Shown one piece after another: positions 46,342-54,302 of a stretch of DNA of 64,000 nucleotides. The translations under genes and the position numbers were made by a program. Source of the DNA: Actinobacillus lignieresii (GTDB taxonomy: Bacteria; Pseudomonadota; Gammaproteobacteria; Enterobacterales; Pasteurellaceae). The notes below the pieces were generated by a model, which searched no databases, was not told the DNA's origin, and worked only from the letters and a program-made list of their open reading frames with translations. The DNA is taken from positions 1,002,501 to 1,066,500 of the forward strand of contig NZ_UFRM01000001.1 in assembly GCF_900444945.1 (NCBI RefSeq). The letters are read 5' to 3'. The first letter of the stretch is position 1. Every line of letters begins with the position of its first letter.

Positions 46342-47883
46342 ATGGATAGCTCGAACGCTATATTTAAAAGCTTTTTAGGTAAAGCTCCCGAATGGTACAA
46401 AATCTGTATTATCGCTTTTTTAGTTATTAATCCGTTAATTTACTTTTTTATTAGCCCTTTCGTTGCCGGCTGGGCATTAGTCGCAGAATTCATCTTTACC
46501 TTATCCATGGCATTAAAATGCTATCCGTTACAACCCGGCGGTCTGTTAGCAATTGAAGCGGTTTTCATCGGGATGACCTCCGCTCACCACGTTAAAGAAG
46601 AAATCATGGCTAACTTTGAAGTAATTTTATTATTAATGTTCATGGTTGCCGGTATTTATTTTATGAAGCAATTGCTTTTATATGTATTTACCAAATTGTT
46701 AATTGTTATCCATTCTAAGAAAATTCTTTCTCTTGCGTTTTGTTTAAGTGCAACGTTCCTTTCAGCCTTCTTAGACGCATTAACCGTTATTGCGGTAATT
46801 ATCAGTGTCGGTACCGGTTTCTACGGTGTTTACCATAAAGTCGCATCAGGTAACAGCTTCGAAGATTCGACGGATATTAGTAATGACGAAAAAATTATTA
46901 CGAATAAAGAAATTCTCGAACAATTCCGTGCCTTCTTACGTAGTCTTTTAATGCATGCTGCCGTCGGTAGTGCTTTAGGCGGTGTAATGACCATGGTCGG
47001 CGAACCGCAAAACTTAATTATTGCCGGTCAAGCGGAATGGGGCTTCGTTGAATTCTTACTACGCGTATTGCCTGTTAGTTTACCGGTTTTAATTTGCGGT
47101 GTAATTACTTGCATATTGTTAGAACACTTTAAAATTTTCGGTTATGGAGCGCGTTTACCGCGCCGCGTATGGGGCGTACTTGCTCGTTATAATTTATTAA
47201 AAGAGCAACGTATGACTCAACAAGATCGTGTAAAAATGGGCATCCAAGCGTTAGCGGGGATTTGGTTGATTGTCGGTCTGGCGCTCCATCTTGCCGATGT
47301 TGGTATTATCGGTTTAACTATCATCATTATCTGTACGGCGTTTTGCGGTATTACCGATGAACATGCAATCGGTCGTTCATTCCAAGAACCGATGCCGTTT
47401 ACCGCGTTAATCGTAGTCTTCTTTACGGTTGTTGCCGTCATTGTCGATCTGAAATTATTCGAGCCGATTATCAGTTACGTGCTTTCTGCCGATCCTCATT
47501 CTCAATTGGCATTGTTCTATGTATTTAACGGCTTATTATCGATGATTTCGGATAACGTATTCGTCGGTACGGTGTATATTAACGAAGCGAAAACCGCACT
47601 CGAATCGGCAATTATTAGTCGTGAACAATTCGATTTAATTGCGGTGGCAATCAATACCGGCACGAACTTACCGTCTGTCGCAACACCAAACGGACAAGCG
47701 GCGTTCCTATTCTTGCTTACTTCACCGTTTGCACCGTTAATCCGACTTTCATACGGTAAAATGTTATATATGGCATTGCCTTATACGATCGTGCTTTCTA
47801 TCATCGGCTTCTTATCATTAGAGTTTTTACTTCCGCCACTTACAGAGCTAATGTCTAACTGGGGTTGGATCATTACTCGATAA
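46342..47883 (+). CDS. nhaB: Na+/H+ antiporter NhaB
   Basis: A 513-residue inner-membrane antiporter with about 12 hydrophobic segments, exporting Na+ for H+. [20 protein letters not shown] at the start, [41 protein letters not shown] in parts and [18 protein letters not shown] are characteristic of NhaB. GGAGGTTCTT precedes the ATG. The 163-base gap to fadR is AT-rich and contains ATCTC/GAGAT and TAATC/GATTA short dyads, none of which I can assign to a regulator. A terminator follows. Confidence 0.97.
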   Translation: MDSSNAIFKSFLGKAPEWYKICIIAFLVINPLIYFFISPFVAGWALVAEFIFTLSMALKCYPLQPGGLLAIEAVFIGMTSAHHVKEEIMANFEVILLLMFMVAGIYFMKQLLLYVFTKLLIVIHSKKILSLAFCLSATFLSAFLDALTVIAVIISVGTGFYGVYHKVASGNSFEDSTDISNDEKIITNKEILEQFRAFLRSLLMHAAVGSALGGVMTMVGEPQNLIIAGQAEWGFVEFLLRVLPVSLPVLICGVITCILLEHFKIFGYGARLPRRVWGVLARYNLLKEQRMTQQDRVKMGIQALAGIWLIVGLALHLADVGIIGLTIIIICTAFCGITDEHAIGRSFQEPMPFTALIVVFFTVVAVIVDLKLFEPIISYVLSADPHSQLALFYVFNGLLSMISDNVFVGTVYINEAKTALESAIISREQFDLIAVAINTGTNLPSVATPNGQAAFLFLLTSPFAPLIRLSYGKMLYMALPYTIVLSIIGFLSLEFLLPPLTELMSNWGWIITR

Positions 47884-47889
47884 TTCAAA

Positions 47890-47920
47890 GAATCTCCCCT
47901 AAAAGTGGGGAGATTTTTTA
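47890..47920 (+). terminator. Terminator of nhaB
   Basis: ATCTCCCC-TAAAAGT-GGGGAGAT followed by TTTTTT. Confidence 0.9.
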
Positions 47921-47978
47921 CGAAAACCGAACAAAATCAGGTACAATGTAAAAATTATTCAGACCAGAGGTGCCTATT

Positions 47979-48518
47979 ATGCTCAGTTACTTTAAAGAAC
48001 TCTCATTAAATCGAACCGCATGGTTACTGCTTGCTTTTGTTGCTTTCGCACTTGAAGCAAGTGCCATTTATTTTCAATACGGAATGGGATTAGTGCCTTG
48101 CGTAATGTGCGTTTATGAACGTTTGGCAATTTTCGGATTACTTATCGCTGGGTTAGTCGGTGCCATTTCACCTCGTTTTTTCCTAACACGCTGGTTAGCA
48201 TTATTACTTTGGGGATTTAGTGCCTTCAAAGGACTTGCTCTTGCAATCAAACATCATGATTACCAAGCGAATCCTTCCCCTTGGAACCAATGCGAGTTTA
48301 AACCCGAATTCCCGCAAACGATGCCGTTTGATCAGTGGTTCCCAAGTATCTTTGCCCCGGGTCCGGTCAATTGCAGTGAAAAACAATGGGAAATGTTCGG
48401 ACTTGGTATGCCGGAATGGCTTATCCTCGCATTTTCTATTTTTGCTCTTATGTTCGTTATCGTATTGCTTAGTCAATTTAAACGAGCAAAACCTCAGTAC
48501 CGTAGCGTATTCAGATAA
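47979..48518 (+). CDS. dsbB: Disulfide bond formation protein DsbB
   Basis: A 179-residue four-helix inner-membrane quinone oxidoreductase that reoxidises DsbA. I choose ATG 47979 (eight bases after AGAGG); GTG 47970 is less likely. The first redox pair is CVMC (Cys41, Cys44), the second pair Cys105 and Cys132 in the second periplasmic loop. These positions nearly coincide with E. coli DsbB (41, 44, 104, 130). It passes electrons to ubiquinone or menaquinone. It lies after nhaB, as in Haemophilus, but beyond a terminator. Confidence 0.96.
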   Translation: MLSYFKELSLNRTAWLLLAFVAFALEASAIYFQYGMGLVPCVMCVYERLAIFGLLIAGLVGAISPRFFLTRWLALLLWGFSAFKGLALAIKHHDYQANPSPWNQCEFKPEFPQTMPFDQWFPSIFAPGPVNCSEKQWEMFGLGMPEWLILAFSIFALMFVIVLLSQFKRAKPQYRSVFR

Positions 48519-48522
48519 TCTT

Positions 48523-48573
48523 ACAAGCGGTCGAATTTTTGCAAAATTTTGCTGAAATCCGACCGCTTTTTTA
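48523..48573 (+). terminator. Inverted uptake-signal pair after dsbB
   Basis: An exact ACAAGCGGT then CGAATTTTTGCAAAATTTTG, and AAATCCGACCGCTTTTTT. The arms pair and end in a T-run. Confidence 0.7.
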
Positions 48574-48594
48574 TAACTATAATAAGGAAATACA

Positions 48595-49785
48595 ATGTCA
48601 AACTTATCTCAATTAGAAACTAAATTAGTTCATGCCGGACGTAAATCGCGTTATACCCAAGGTTCTGTTAATCCTGTCGTGCAACGCGCTTCATCTTTAG
48701 TATTTGAATCGGTATCACAAAAAAAGCATGCCACTCGCAACCGCTATAAAGGCGAATTATTTTACGGCAGACGAGGCACGCTCACCCACTTCGCTCTACA
48801 AGACGCGATGTGTGAACTAGAAAGCGGAGCCGGTTGTTATCTTTATCCGTGCGGCGCGGCGGCCGTGACTAATTCCATTTTAGCTTTCGTATCACAAGGC
48901 GATCACGTATTAATGACCGGTGCGGCTTATGAGCCGACCCAAGATTTTTGTAACGTTATCTTAAAAAATATTGGTGTAAGCACTACTTATTACGATCCGC
49001 TCATCGGTGAAGGCATTCGTGCACTTATTCGGCCGAATACTAAAGTGCTATTTTTAGAATCGCCAAGTTCACTGACAATGGAAGTGCCGGATATTCCGAC
49101 TTTGGTTCAAGTGGCTCGTGACATCAATCCGGATATGGTGATTATGATTGATAATACTTGGGCGGGCGGTGTGTTATTCCCTGCGCTTGAATTCGGGATT
49201 GATATTTCGATTCAAGCCGGAACAAAATATTTAGTCGGTCATTCCGATGTGATGATCGGTACGGCGGTATCCAATGCCCGTTGTTGGGATCAACTTCGCG
49301 AACGTTCGTATTTAATGGGTCAAATGGTTGATACCGATTCCGCTTATACTACGGCGAGAGGTTTACGTACGCTCGGTATTCGATTGAAAGAACACCAAGA
49401 ACGCTCTATTCAAGTGGCGCAATGGCTGGCACAACGTCCGGAAGTTAAAGCGGTCTTCCACCCCGCACTTCCAAGCTGCCCGGGTCACGAATTTTTCAAA
49501 CGTGATTTTAAAGGAGCAAGCGGTCTGTTTTCATTCGAACTTAACCAAAAGTTAAACGACGAACAATTAGCTAACTTTTTAGATCATTTCGAATTATTTA
49601 CCATGGCATATTCTTGGGGCGGTTTTGAATCGCTCATTCTCGCTAACCAACCGGAAGAAATCGCTCGCATTCGTCCTGCAATCGAAAGAAAACTTAGCGG
49701 CACACTGATCCGTATTCATGTCGGCTTAGAAGCGGTCGAGGATTTGATTGCCGATTTAGAAAAAGGTTTCGAGCGTTTAAAATAA
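48595..49785 (+). CDS. metC: Cystathionine beta-lyase
   Basis: A 396-residue PLP enzyme that splits cystathionine to homocysteine, pyruvate and ammonia. [40 protein letters not shown] (in parts), [20 protein letters not shown] (Asp binding the PLP ring) and [16 protein letters not shown] (Schiff-base Lys) match E. coli MetC. AATAAGGAAATAC precedes the ATG. The neighbouring minus-strand methionine-synthase-like gene suggests a methionine context, though that gene is frameshifted. Confidence 0.96.
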   Translation: MSNLSQLETKLVHAGRKSRYTQGSVNPVVQRASSLVFESVSQKKHATRNRYKGELFYGRRGTLTHFALQDAMCELESGAGCYLYPCGAAAVTNSILAFVSQGDHVLMTGAAYEPTQDFCNVILKNIGVSTTYYDPLIGEGIRALIRPNTKVLFLESPSSLTMEVPDIPTLVQVARDINPDMVIMIDNTWAGGVLFPALEFGIDISIQAGTKYLVGHSDVMIGTAVSNARCWDQLRERSYLMGQMVDTDSAYTTARGLRTLGIRLKEHQERSIQVAQWLAQRPEVKAVFHPALPSCPGHEFFKRDFKGASGLFSFELNQKLNDEQLANFLDHFELFTMAYSWGGFESLILANQPEEIARIRPAIERKLSGTLIRIHVGLEAVEDLIADLEKGFERLK

Positions 49786-49800
49786 CTTCTCTTATACGAT

Positions 49801-49838
49801 AAAAAAGTGAATTAGGATTATGCCTAATTCACTTTTTC
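49801..49838. terminator. Bidirectional terminator between metC and the metE-like pseudogene
   Basis: AAAAAAGTGAATTAG/CTAATTCACTTTTT around an eight-base loop, between convergent genes. Confidence 0.9.
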
Positions 49839-49861
49839 TCACTATCTATGCGAAGTCGAAA

Positions 49862-50949
49862 TTAATCTTCGCCCCACACTTCTTTCGCAATTTCTTCCAC
49901 GTGACGTACTTTTGCCCATTGCTGCTCTTCGGTCATCACGTTACCTTCCTCGGTTGAAGCAAAACCGCATTGCGGGCTTAAGCAAAGTTGCTCAAGCGGG
50001 ACATATTTCGCCGCTTCGGCAATACGCGCTTTAATCGCTTCTTTATCTTCCAATTCCGGGAATTTAGAACTGATTAAGCCTAACACCACGCGACCTTTAT
50101 TATTCGCAAAATGTTTTAACGGCTCGAAACCGCCTGAACGTTCATCATCATATTCTAAGAAGTAACCGTCATAATTGGTTTGACCGAATAAACCGTCCGC
50201 AATCGGGTCATAAGCGCCTTCTAATAAATAAGAAGATTTATAGTTACCGCGACAAACGTGAGTCGTGATGGTTAAATCGGCCGGTTTGTCCGCTAAAATC
50301 GCTTGAATATTGGCAACCGCTTGCGCTTTATCCGCTTCAAAGATCGGTTGTTGGTAATTGTTACAGAGAGATCCCCAATATACGTCATCAATCTGTAAGT
50401 AGCGACACCCCGCATCATAGAACGCTTTAATCGCATCTTTATAAGCCTGTTGCACATCTTTGGCAAATTCTTCACGGGTTGCATAGATACCGTGATCCCA
50501 TTGCACCGGATACATTAATTGGTTCGGGCTTGGAATAGTAAATTTTGCTACCGCTCTACCGGCGACAATCGCATTAAATTTTTTGAAATGCTCAAGGAAC
50601 GGATGATTCGGATTCCAAGAAACTTTACCGCAACAACGCGTGTTGTACGGACGTACAGCTACGCCTTTAAACGCATACGCTTTCTCCGGTACATAACCTT
50701 CGATACCGTTTAAATTCTCTAAGAAATCGATGTGCCACCAAGAACGATGGAATTCACCGTCGGTTACCACTTGAATACCGGCATCTAATTGTGCCTGTAC
50801 TAATTTTTGACTTCTTCTTCAACAATCGCATCGCGCGCTTCAAGTGAAATCGTGCCGGCTTTATAATCCGCATGCGCTTTTTTCCACGCATCCGTTCTTA
50901 AATACGAACCGACCGTATCCGCATGAAAAGGTAAATTTTTTACTGTCAT
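49862..50949 (-). pseudogene. Cobalamin-independent methionine synthase-like protein (YxjG type), frameshifted
   Basis: Two reading frames together encode one MetE C-terminal-domain-like protein of about 362 residues. The first frame starts at ATG 50949 (MTVKNLPFHADTVGSYLRTD) and stops after ~48 residues (IVEEEVKN-stop). The second resumes at once with LVQAQLDAGIQVVTDGEFHR and runs to 49862. One A missing from an A-run (T-run 50814-50818 on the plus strand, five where six would keep frame) explains the break. The zinc ligands look intact: THVCRGN and SPQCGFAS. The family transfers methyl groups to homocysteine. GGAG precedes the start and a MetR-like site lies upstream. It could be a sequencing error, a true mutation or slippage variation. 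Confidence 0.85.
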
Positions 50950-51056
50950 AATTAGGGTACTCCGTTAATGTGATATTTCGTAGTTATCGTAAGCGAACGA
51001 ACTGTATCACTCAAGGAAAATCATTCAAATTAATGTGAAACTTTTTCGATTTTTTA

Positions 51057-51069
51057 TGAAATTAATTCA
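51057..51069 (-). promoter_or_regulatory. MetR-like binding site upstream of the metE-like gene
   Basis: TGAA-ATTAA-TTCA is an exact match to the MetR consensus TGAA-N5-TTCA with T at the centre. It lies 108 bases before the start codon and just past the pyrE stop. Confidence 0.55.
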
Positions 51070-51087
51070 TAATCAATTTAGAGATTC

Positions 51088-51729
51088 TTACACGCCGTAC
51101 TGCTCGCGATAAGCACGCATTGAAGCTAAATACGGTGCGTATTGTTCCGATTTTTCAATAAATTGAATTAAATCGTCAAAATCGATAATCGAGAAAACTT
51201 GGCAGCCGTAATCACGTTCGACTTCTTGAATTGCGGAAAGCTCGCCTTTGCCCTTTTCTTTACGATTTAACGCAATCAATACGCCTGCTAATTCCGCTTG
51301 ATTCGCATTAATGATTTCCATCGATTCACGGATTGCCGTACCGGCGGTAATCACGTCATCAACTAATAAGATTCTGCCTTTCAACGGCGAACCGATAAGA
51401 TTACCGCCCTCGCCGTGATCTTTCGCTTCTTTACGGTTAAAGCAACAAGGCTTATCCACATCAAATTGATTAACTAACGCAACCGCAACCGTCGTTGCAA
51501 TCGGGATACCTTTATAAGCCGGTCCGAAAAGTACGTCGAAATTTAGACCGCTTGCTTGAATCGCCTGCGCATAAAACTCACCGAGTTTGGCAAGATCTCT
51601 ACCGGTATTAAATAAACCCGCATTAAAGAAATACGGGCTTTTTCTGCCTGATTTCAGGATAAATTCGCCGAATTTTAAAACGTTACGGCTTAATGCAAAT
51701 TCAATAAAATCGTGTTTATATTGTTCCAT
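51088..51729 (-). CDS. pyrE: Orotate phosphoribosyltransferase
   Basis: A 213-residue enzyme, the same length as E. coli PyrE, joining orotate to PRPP to give OMP in pyrimidine synthesis. [20 protein letters not shown], the flexible-loop region [15 protein letters not shown] and the PRPP motif [17 protein letters not shown] are present. An rph-pyrE attenuator as in E. coli is not evident: the preceding gene is rlmJ with an 83-base gap filled mainly by a dispersed repeat. Confidence 0.97.
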   Translation of the reverse strand: MEQYKHDFIEFALSRNVLKFGEFILKSGRKSPYFFNAGLFNTGRDLAKLGEFYAQAIQASGLNFDVLFGPAYKGIPIATTVAVALVNQFDVDKPCCFNRKEAKDHGEGGNLIGSPLKGRILLVDDVITAGTAIRESMEIINANQAELAGVLIALNRKEKGKGELSAIQEVERDYGCQVFSIIDFDDLIQFIEKSEQYAPYLASMRAYREQYGV

Positions 51730-51748
51730 GTTGTTTCCTTATAAAAAA

Positions 51749-51806
51749 ACCACAGACAACACCGATTTTCACGGAAACTTCCGTTTATCTGCGTTATCTG
51801 CGACTA
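51749..51806. repeat. CACGGAA-type dispersed repeat between pyrE and rlmJ
   Basis: ACCACAGACAACACCGATTT, CACGGAAACTTCCGT and TATCTGCGTTATCTGCGACT form a degenerate tandem and palindromic block. It resembles the blocks at 28506, 52698 and 54206. Confidence 0.5.
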
Positions 51807-51812
51807 ATCAAA

Positions 51813-52655
51813 TTATTCCGGCGTGATCCAACTCACCGTCCAAGATGCCGTTCCTTCCGGAACCAGCACTTCGGCAAGATACGGAAGCACTTTTTTCATC
51901 TGGCTTTCTAATTGCCAAGGCGGATTAATCACAATCATACCGCTTGCCGTCATACCACGTTGATCGGAATCCGGTCGTACCGCCAATTCAATTTGTAAAA
52001 TTTTACGAATACCGCTATCCGCCAAACCGCGTACAATACGTTTAGTGTGCTGGCGTAATACCACCGGATACCAAATCGCATAAATACCCGTGGCAAAACG
52101 TTTATAGCCTTCCTCTATCGCTTTCACCACCAATTCATAATCTTCTTTTAATTCGTACGGCGGATCGATTAACACAAAACCACGACGCTCTTTCGGCGGT
52201 AATGCGGATTTTAATTGCTGAAAACCGTTTTCACGCTTGGTAACGACATTATCTTTCTTATCAAACTCTTGGCGTAATAACGGGAAATCATTCGGATGTA
52301 ATTCGGTTAAAATTGCACGATCTTGCGGACGTAACTGATTAACCGCCAATAACGGCGAGCCGGCGTAATAGCGTAATTTCTCGCCTTTATTAATTTTTTT
52401 CAGTTCATTAATGTATAACGCGACTTCTTCCGGTAAATCCGTTCGTTCCCACAAACGGGCAACACCTTCCAGATATTCGCCGGTTTTCTCCGATTCCGCG
52501 CTTAATAAGCTATAACGCCCGACACCGGAATGCGTATCCAAATAAAGAAAGCCTTTATCTTTCTGTTTTAATGATTGTAAAATCAAAAGCTGAACAATAT
52601 GTTTTACCACATCCGCATGATTACCGGCGTGGAAACTATGGCGATAGCTGAGCAT
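51813..52655 (-). CDS. rlmJ: 23S rRNA (adenine(2030)-N6)-methyltransferase RlmJ
   Basis: A 280-residue methyltransferase, matching E. coli RlmJ (YhiR, 280). MLSYRHSFHAGNHADVVKHI at the start, FLYLDTHSGVGRYSL (SAM motif), VLIDPPYE (the catalytic DPPY of N6-adenine methyltransferases), and NPPWQLESQMKKVLPYL near the end are clear. It methylates A2030 of 23S rRNA. Transcribed toward pyrE, with an 83-base gap. Confidence 0.96.
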   Translation of the reverse strand: MLSYRHSFHAGNHADVVKHIVQLLILQSLKQKDKGFLYLDTHSGVGRYSLLSAESEKTGEYLEGVARLWERTDLPEEVALYINELKKINKGEKLRYYAGSPLLAVNQLRPQDRAILTELHPNDFPLLRQEFDKKDNVVTKRENGFQQLKSALPPKERRGFVLIDPPYELKEDYELVVKAIEEGYKRFATGIYAIWYPVVLRQHTKRIVRGLADSGIRKILQIELAVRPDSDQRGMTASGMIVINPPWQLESQMKKVLPYLAEVLVPEGTASWTVSWITPE

Positions 52656-52697
52656 AAATTCTCTCTATTTTTTCAATATGTTATGAATTGTGATTTT

Positions 52698-52730
52698 AAC
52701 ACGGAACAAAGCGGAAAACACGGAAAATAG
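52698..52730. repeat. Short CACGGAA-type repeat upstream of ampD
   Basis: AACACGGAACAAAGCGG and AAAACACGGAAAAT in the rlmJ-ampD divergent region, sharing the CACGGAA core of the dispersed repeat. Confidence 0.45.
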
Positions 52731-52775
52731 CATAAGTTATCATTCACCGGTTCAATAGCAACAGAAAGGAAATAT

Positions 52776-53324
52776 ATGGATCTCACGATACAAAACGGCA
52801 TACTTATTCATCAAAAACAAGTTCCTTCTCCTCACTTTAACGCTCGCCCGATAGCGAACGATATTTCGCTGTTAGTGATTCACTATATCAGCCTGCCTCC
52901 GGAACAGTTCGGCGGTAATTTTATCGACCAATTTTTCCAAGGTAATTTAGATCCGACCGTTCATCCTTATTTTGAAGAAATCAAAGACTTACGCGTTTCG
53001 GCACACTGCTTAATTAACCGTAAAGGCGAAATTACTCAATATGTCAATTTTAACGATATGGCATGGCACGCCGGACTTTCCGAATTTAACGGACGAGATA
53101 AATGTAATGAATATTCGATTGGGATTGAGCTGGAAGGCAGTAATCATCAGCCGTTTACCGAAGCGCAATACAAATCCTTGGCGCACTTAACTCAAGCACT
53201 GATGACGGAATATCCTGAAATCACCTTACAACGTATCGCGGGGCATTGCGATATTGCACCGGAACGTAAAATCGATCCCGGACAATATTTCGATTGGGGT
53301 TATTATAAAACACTGATTGCTTAA
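52776..53324 (+). CDS. ampD: 1,6-Anhydro-N-acetylmuramyl-L-alanine amidase AmpD
   Basis: A 182-residue cytoplasmic zinc amidase of the amidase_2 family that recycles murein by cutting anhydroMurNAc from its peptide. The first zinc His is in LLVIHYISLPPEQFGG, the second in RIAGHCDIAPERKIDPG with the catalytic Lys and the Asp ligand. SAHCLINRKGEITQYV and WHAGLS also fit. AGAAAGGAA precedes the ATG. Length matches E. coli AmpD (183). It is not followed by ampE, which is its usual enterobacterial partner. Confidence 0.97.
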   Translation: MDLTIQNGILIHQKQVPSPHFNARPIANDISLLVIHYISLPPEQFGGNFIDQFFQGNLDPTVHPYFEEIKDLRVSAHCLINRKGEITQYVNFNDMAWHAGLSEFNGRDKCNEYSIGIELEGSNHQPFTEAQYKSLAHLTQALMTEYPEITLQRIAGHCDIAPERKIDPGQYFDWGYYKTLIA

Positions 53325-53345
53325 CGATTTAGCTCGTTTGGCATA

Positions 53346-53372
53346 AAAAACGGCTAGGAATAAATCCTAGCC
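53346..53372 (-). terminator. Terminator of rapA-rluA (minus strand)
   Basis: GGCTAGGA-ATAAA-TCCTAGCC. On the minus strand it is followed by GTTTTTTATG, so it ends leftward transcription; on the plus strand it lacks a T-run. Confidence 0.75.
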
Positions 53373-53420
53373 AATATATTAGGAATGAATAAAATTTTCT
53401 AAGTCATTTGGATGATGACC

Positions 53421-53453
53421 CGTTCTATAACAAGGATGGTTTGTCATAGAACG
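53421..53453. repeat. 33-base near-perfect palindrome in the ampD-rluA gap
   Basis: CGTTCTAT/ATAGAACG outer arms and ACAA/TTGT inner arms, with one mismatch and a seven-base loop. There is no T-run on either side. The rest of the 195-base gap is AT-rich with nothing else recognisable. Confidence 0.6.
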
Positions 53454-53519
53454 AAAACATTGTAAACAATAAATTAATTTATGTAAAGCATATTTGTAAA
53501 ATAATTTAAATTAACTTCA

Positions 53520-54188
53520 TCAAAATTCCGCTTGAGCGGTAAAAGTCATCGCTTCACCGGTTATCGGATGCGTAATGGATAACGATTCCGCATGCAAACA
53601 CAAACGAGGAGATAAACTTTTAGCTAACGGATTAGCATAAAATTTATCGCCGAGAATCGGATGCCCTAACGCAAGCGAATGTACTCTTAGCTGATGTGAG
53701 CGACCGGTAATCGGGGTGAGTTTTACTCGAGTGGTATTATTCGGTAAATGCGCCAATACTTCATAATGCGTAATCGCCTTTTTACCTCGTTCATAACAAA
53801 TTTTCTGACGAGGACGATTTTCCCAGTCACAAATCAGCGGAAAATTCATTTCGCCGGTATCACCGACCTTTTCGCCTAATTTGCCCCAAAGCAAAGCGAT
53901 ATAATGCTTTTTCGGTTCCCTGTCACGAAACTGACGCTTCAACTCTTTTTCCGCCGCTTTGCTGAGTGCAAATAACAGAATACCGCTGGTTGCCATATCC
54001 AGACGATGTGCCGGTTCGGTAAAGCCATATTTCTGCTGTACACGAGTCATTGCACTATCATAATACTCCGGACGATTGCCCGGCACGGAAAGCAACCCAC
54101 TCGGTTTATTAATCACTAAAATATGATTATCACGATAAACTTCCGTTAAAAACGGTTCAAGCGGAGGATGATATTCAATTAATGCCAT
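53520..54188 (-). CDS. rluA: Dual-specificity rRNA/tRNA pseudouridine synthase RluA
   Basis: A 222-residue pseudouridine synthase. The start ATG 54188 (MALIEYHPPLEPFLTEVYRD) matches E. coli RluA (219); upstream ATGs at 54233 and later would add a non-homologous leader. LVINKPSGLLSVPG, PAHRLDMATSGILLFALSKA (catalytic Asp in RLD), KRQFRDREPKKHYIAL and GRSHQLRVH are diagnostic of RluA rather than RluC/D. It modifies U746 of 23S rRNA and U32 of several tRNAs. It lies downstream of rapA, as in E. coli. Confidence 0.95.
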   Translation of the reverse strand: MALIEYHPPLEPFLTEVYRDNHILVINKPSGLLSVPGNRPEYYDSAMTRVQQKYGFTEPAHRLDMATSGILLFALSKAAEKELKRQFRDREPKKHYIALLWGKLGEKVGDTGEMNFPLICDWENRPRQKICYERGKKAITHYEVLAHLPNNTTRVKLTPITGRSHQLRVHSLALGHPILGDKFYANPLAKSLSPRLCLHAESLSITHPITGEAMTFTAQAEF

Positions 54189-54205
54189 TTTTATTACCAT
54201 AAAAA

Positions 54206-54298
54206 ACACGGAACGGACGAATACATCGAACAAGCGGTAAATTTTGAAGTTTTTTCTGCAAATTCACGTTGCCGTATTTCCGTCTATTCCGTGATAAA
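54206..54298. repeat. CACGGAA repeat pair with uptake core, rapA-rluA gap
   Basis: AACACGGAACGGACG at one end and ATTTCCGTCTATTCCGTG at the other are inverted copies. Between them is an exact ACAAGCGGT (54230-54238). The block fills the gap between rapA and rluA. Confidence 0.5.
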
Positions 54299-54302
54299 TA
54301 CC

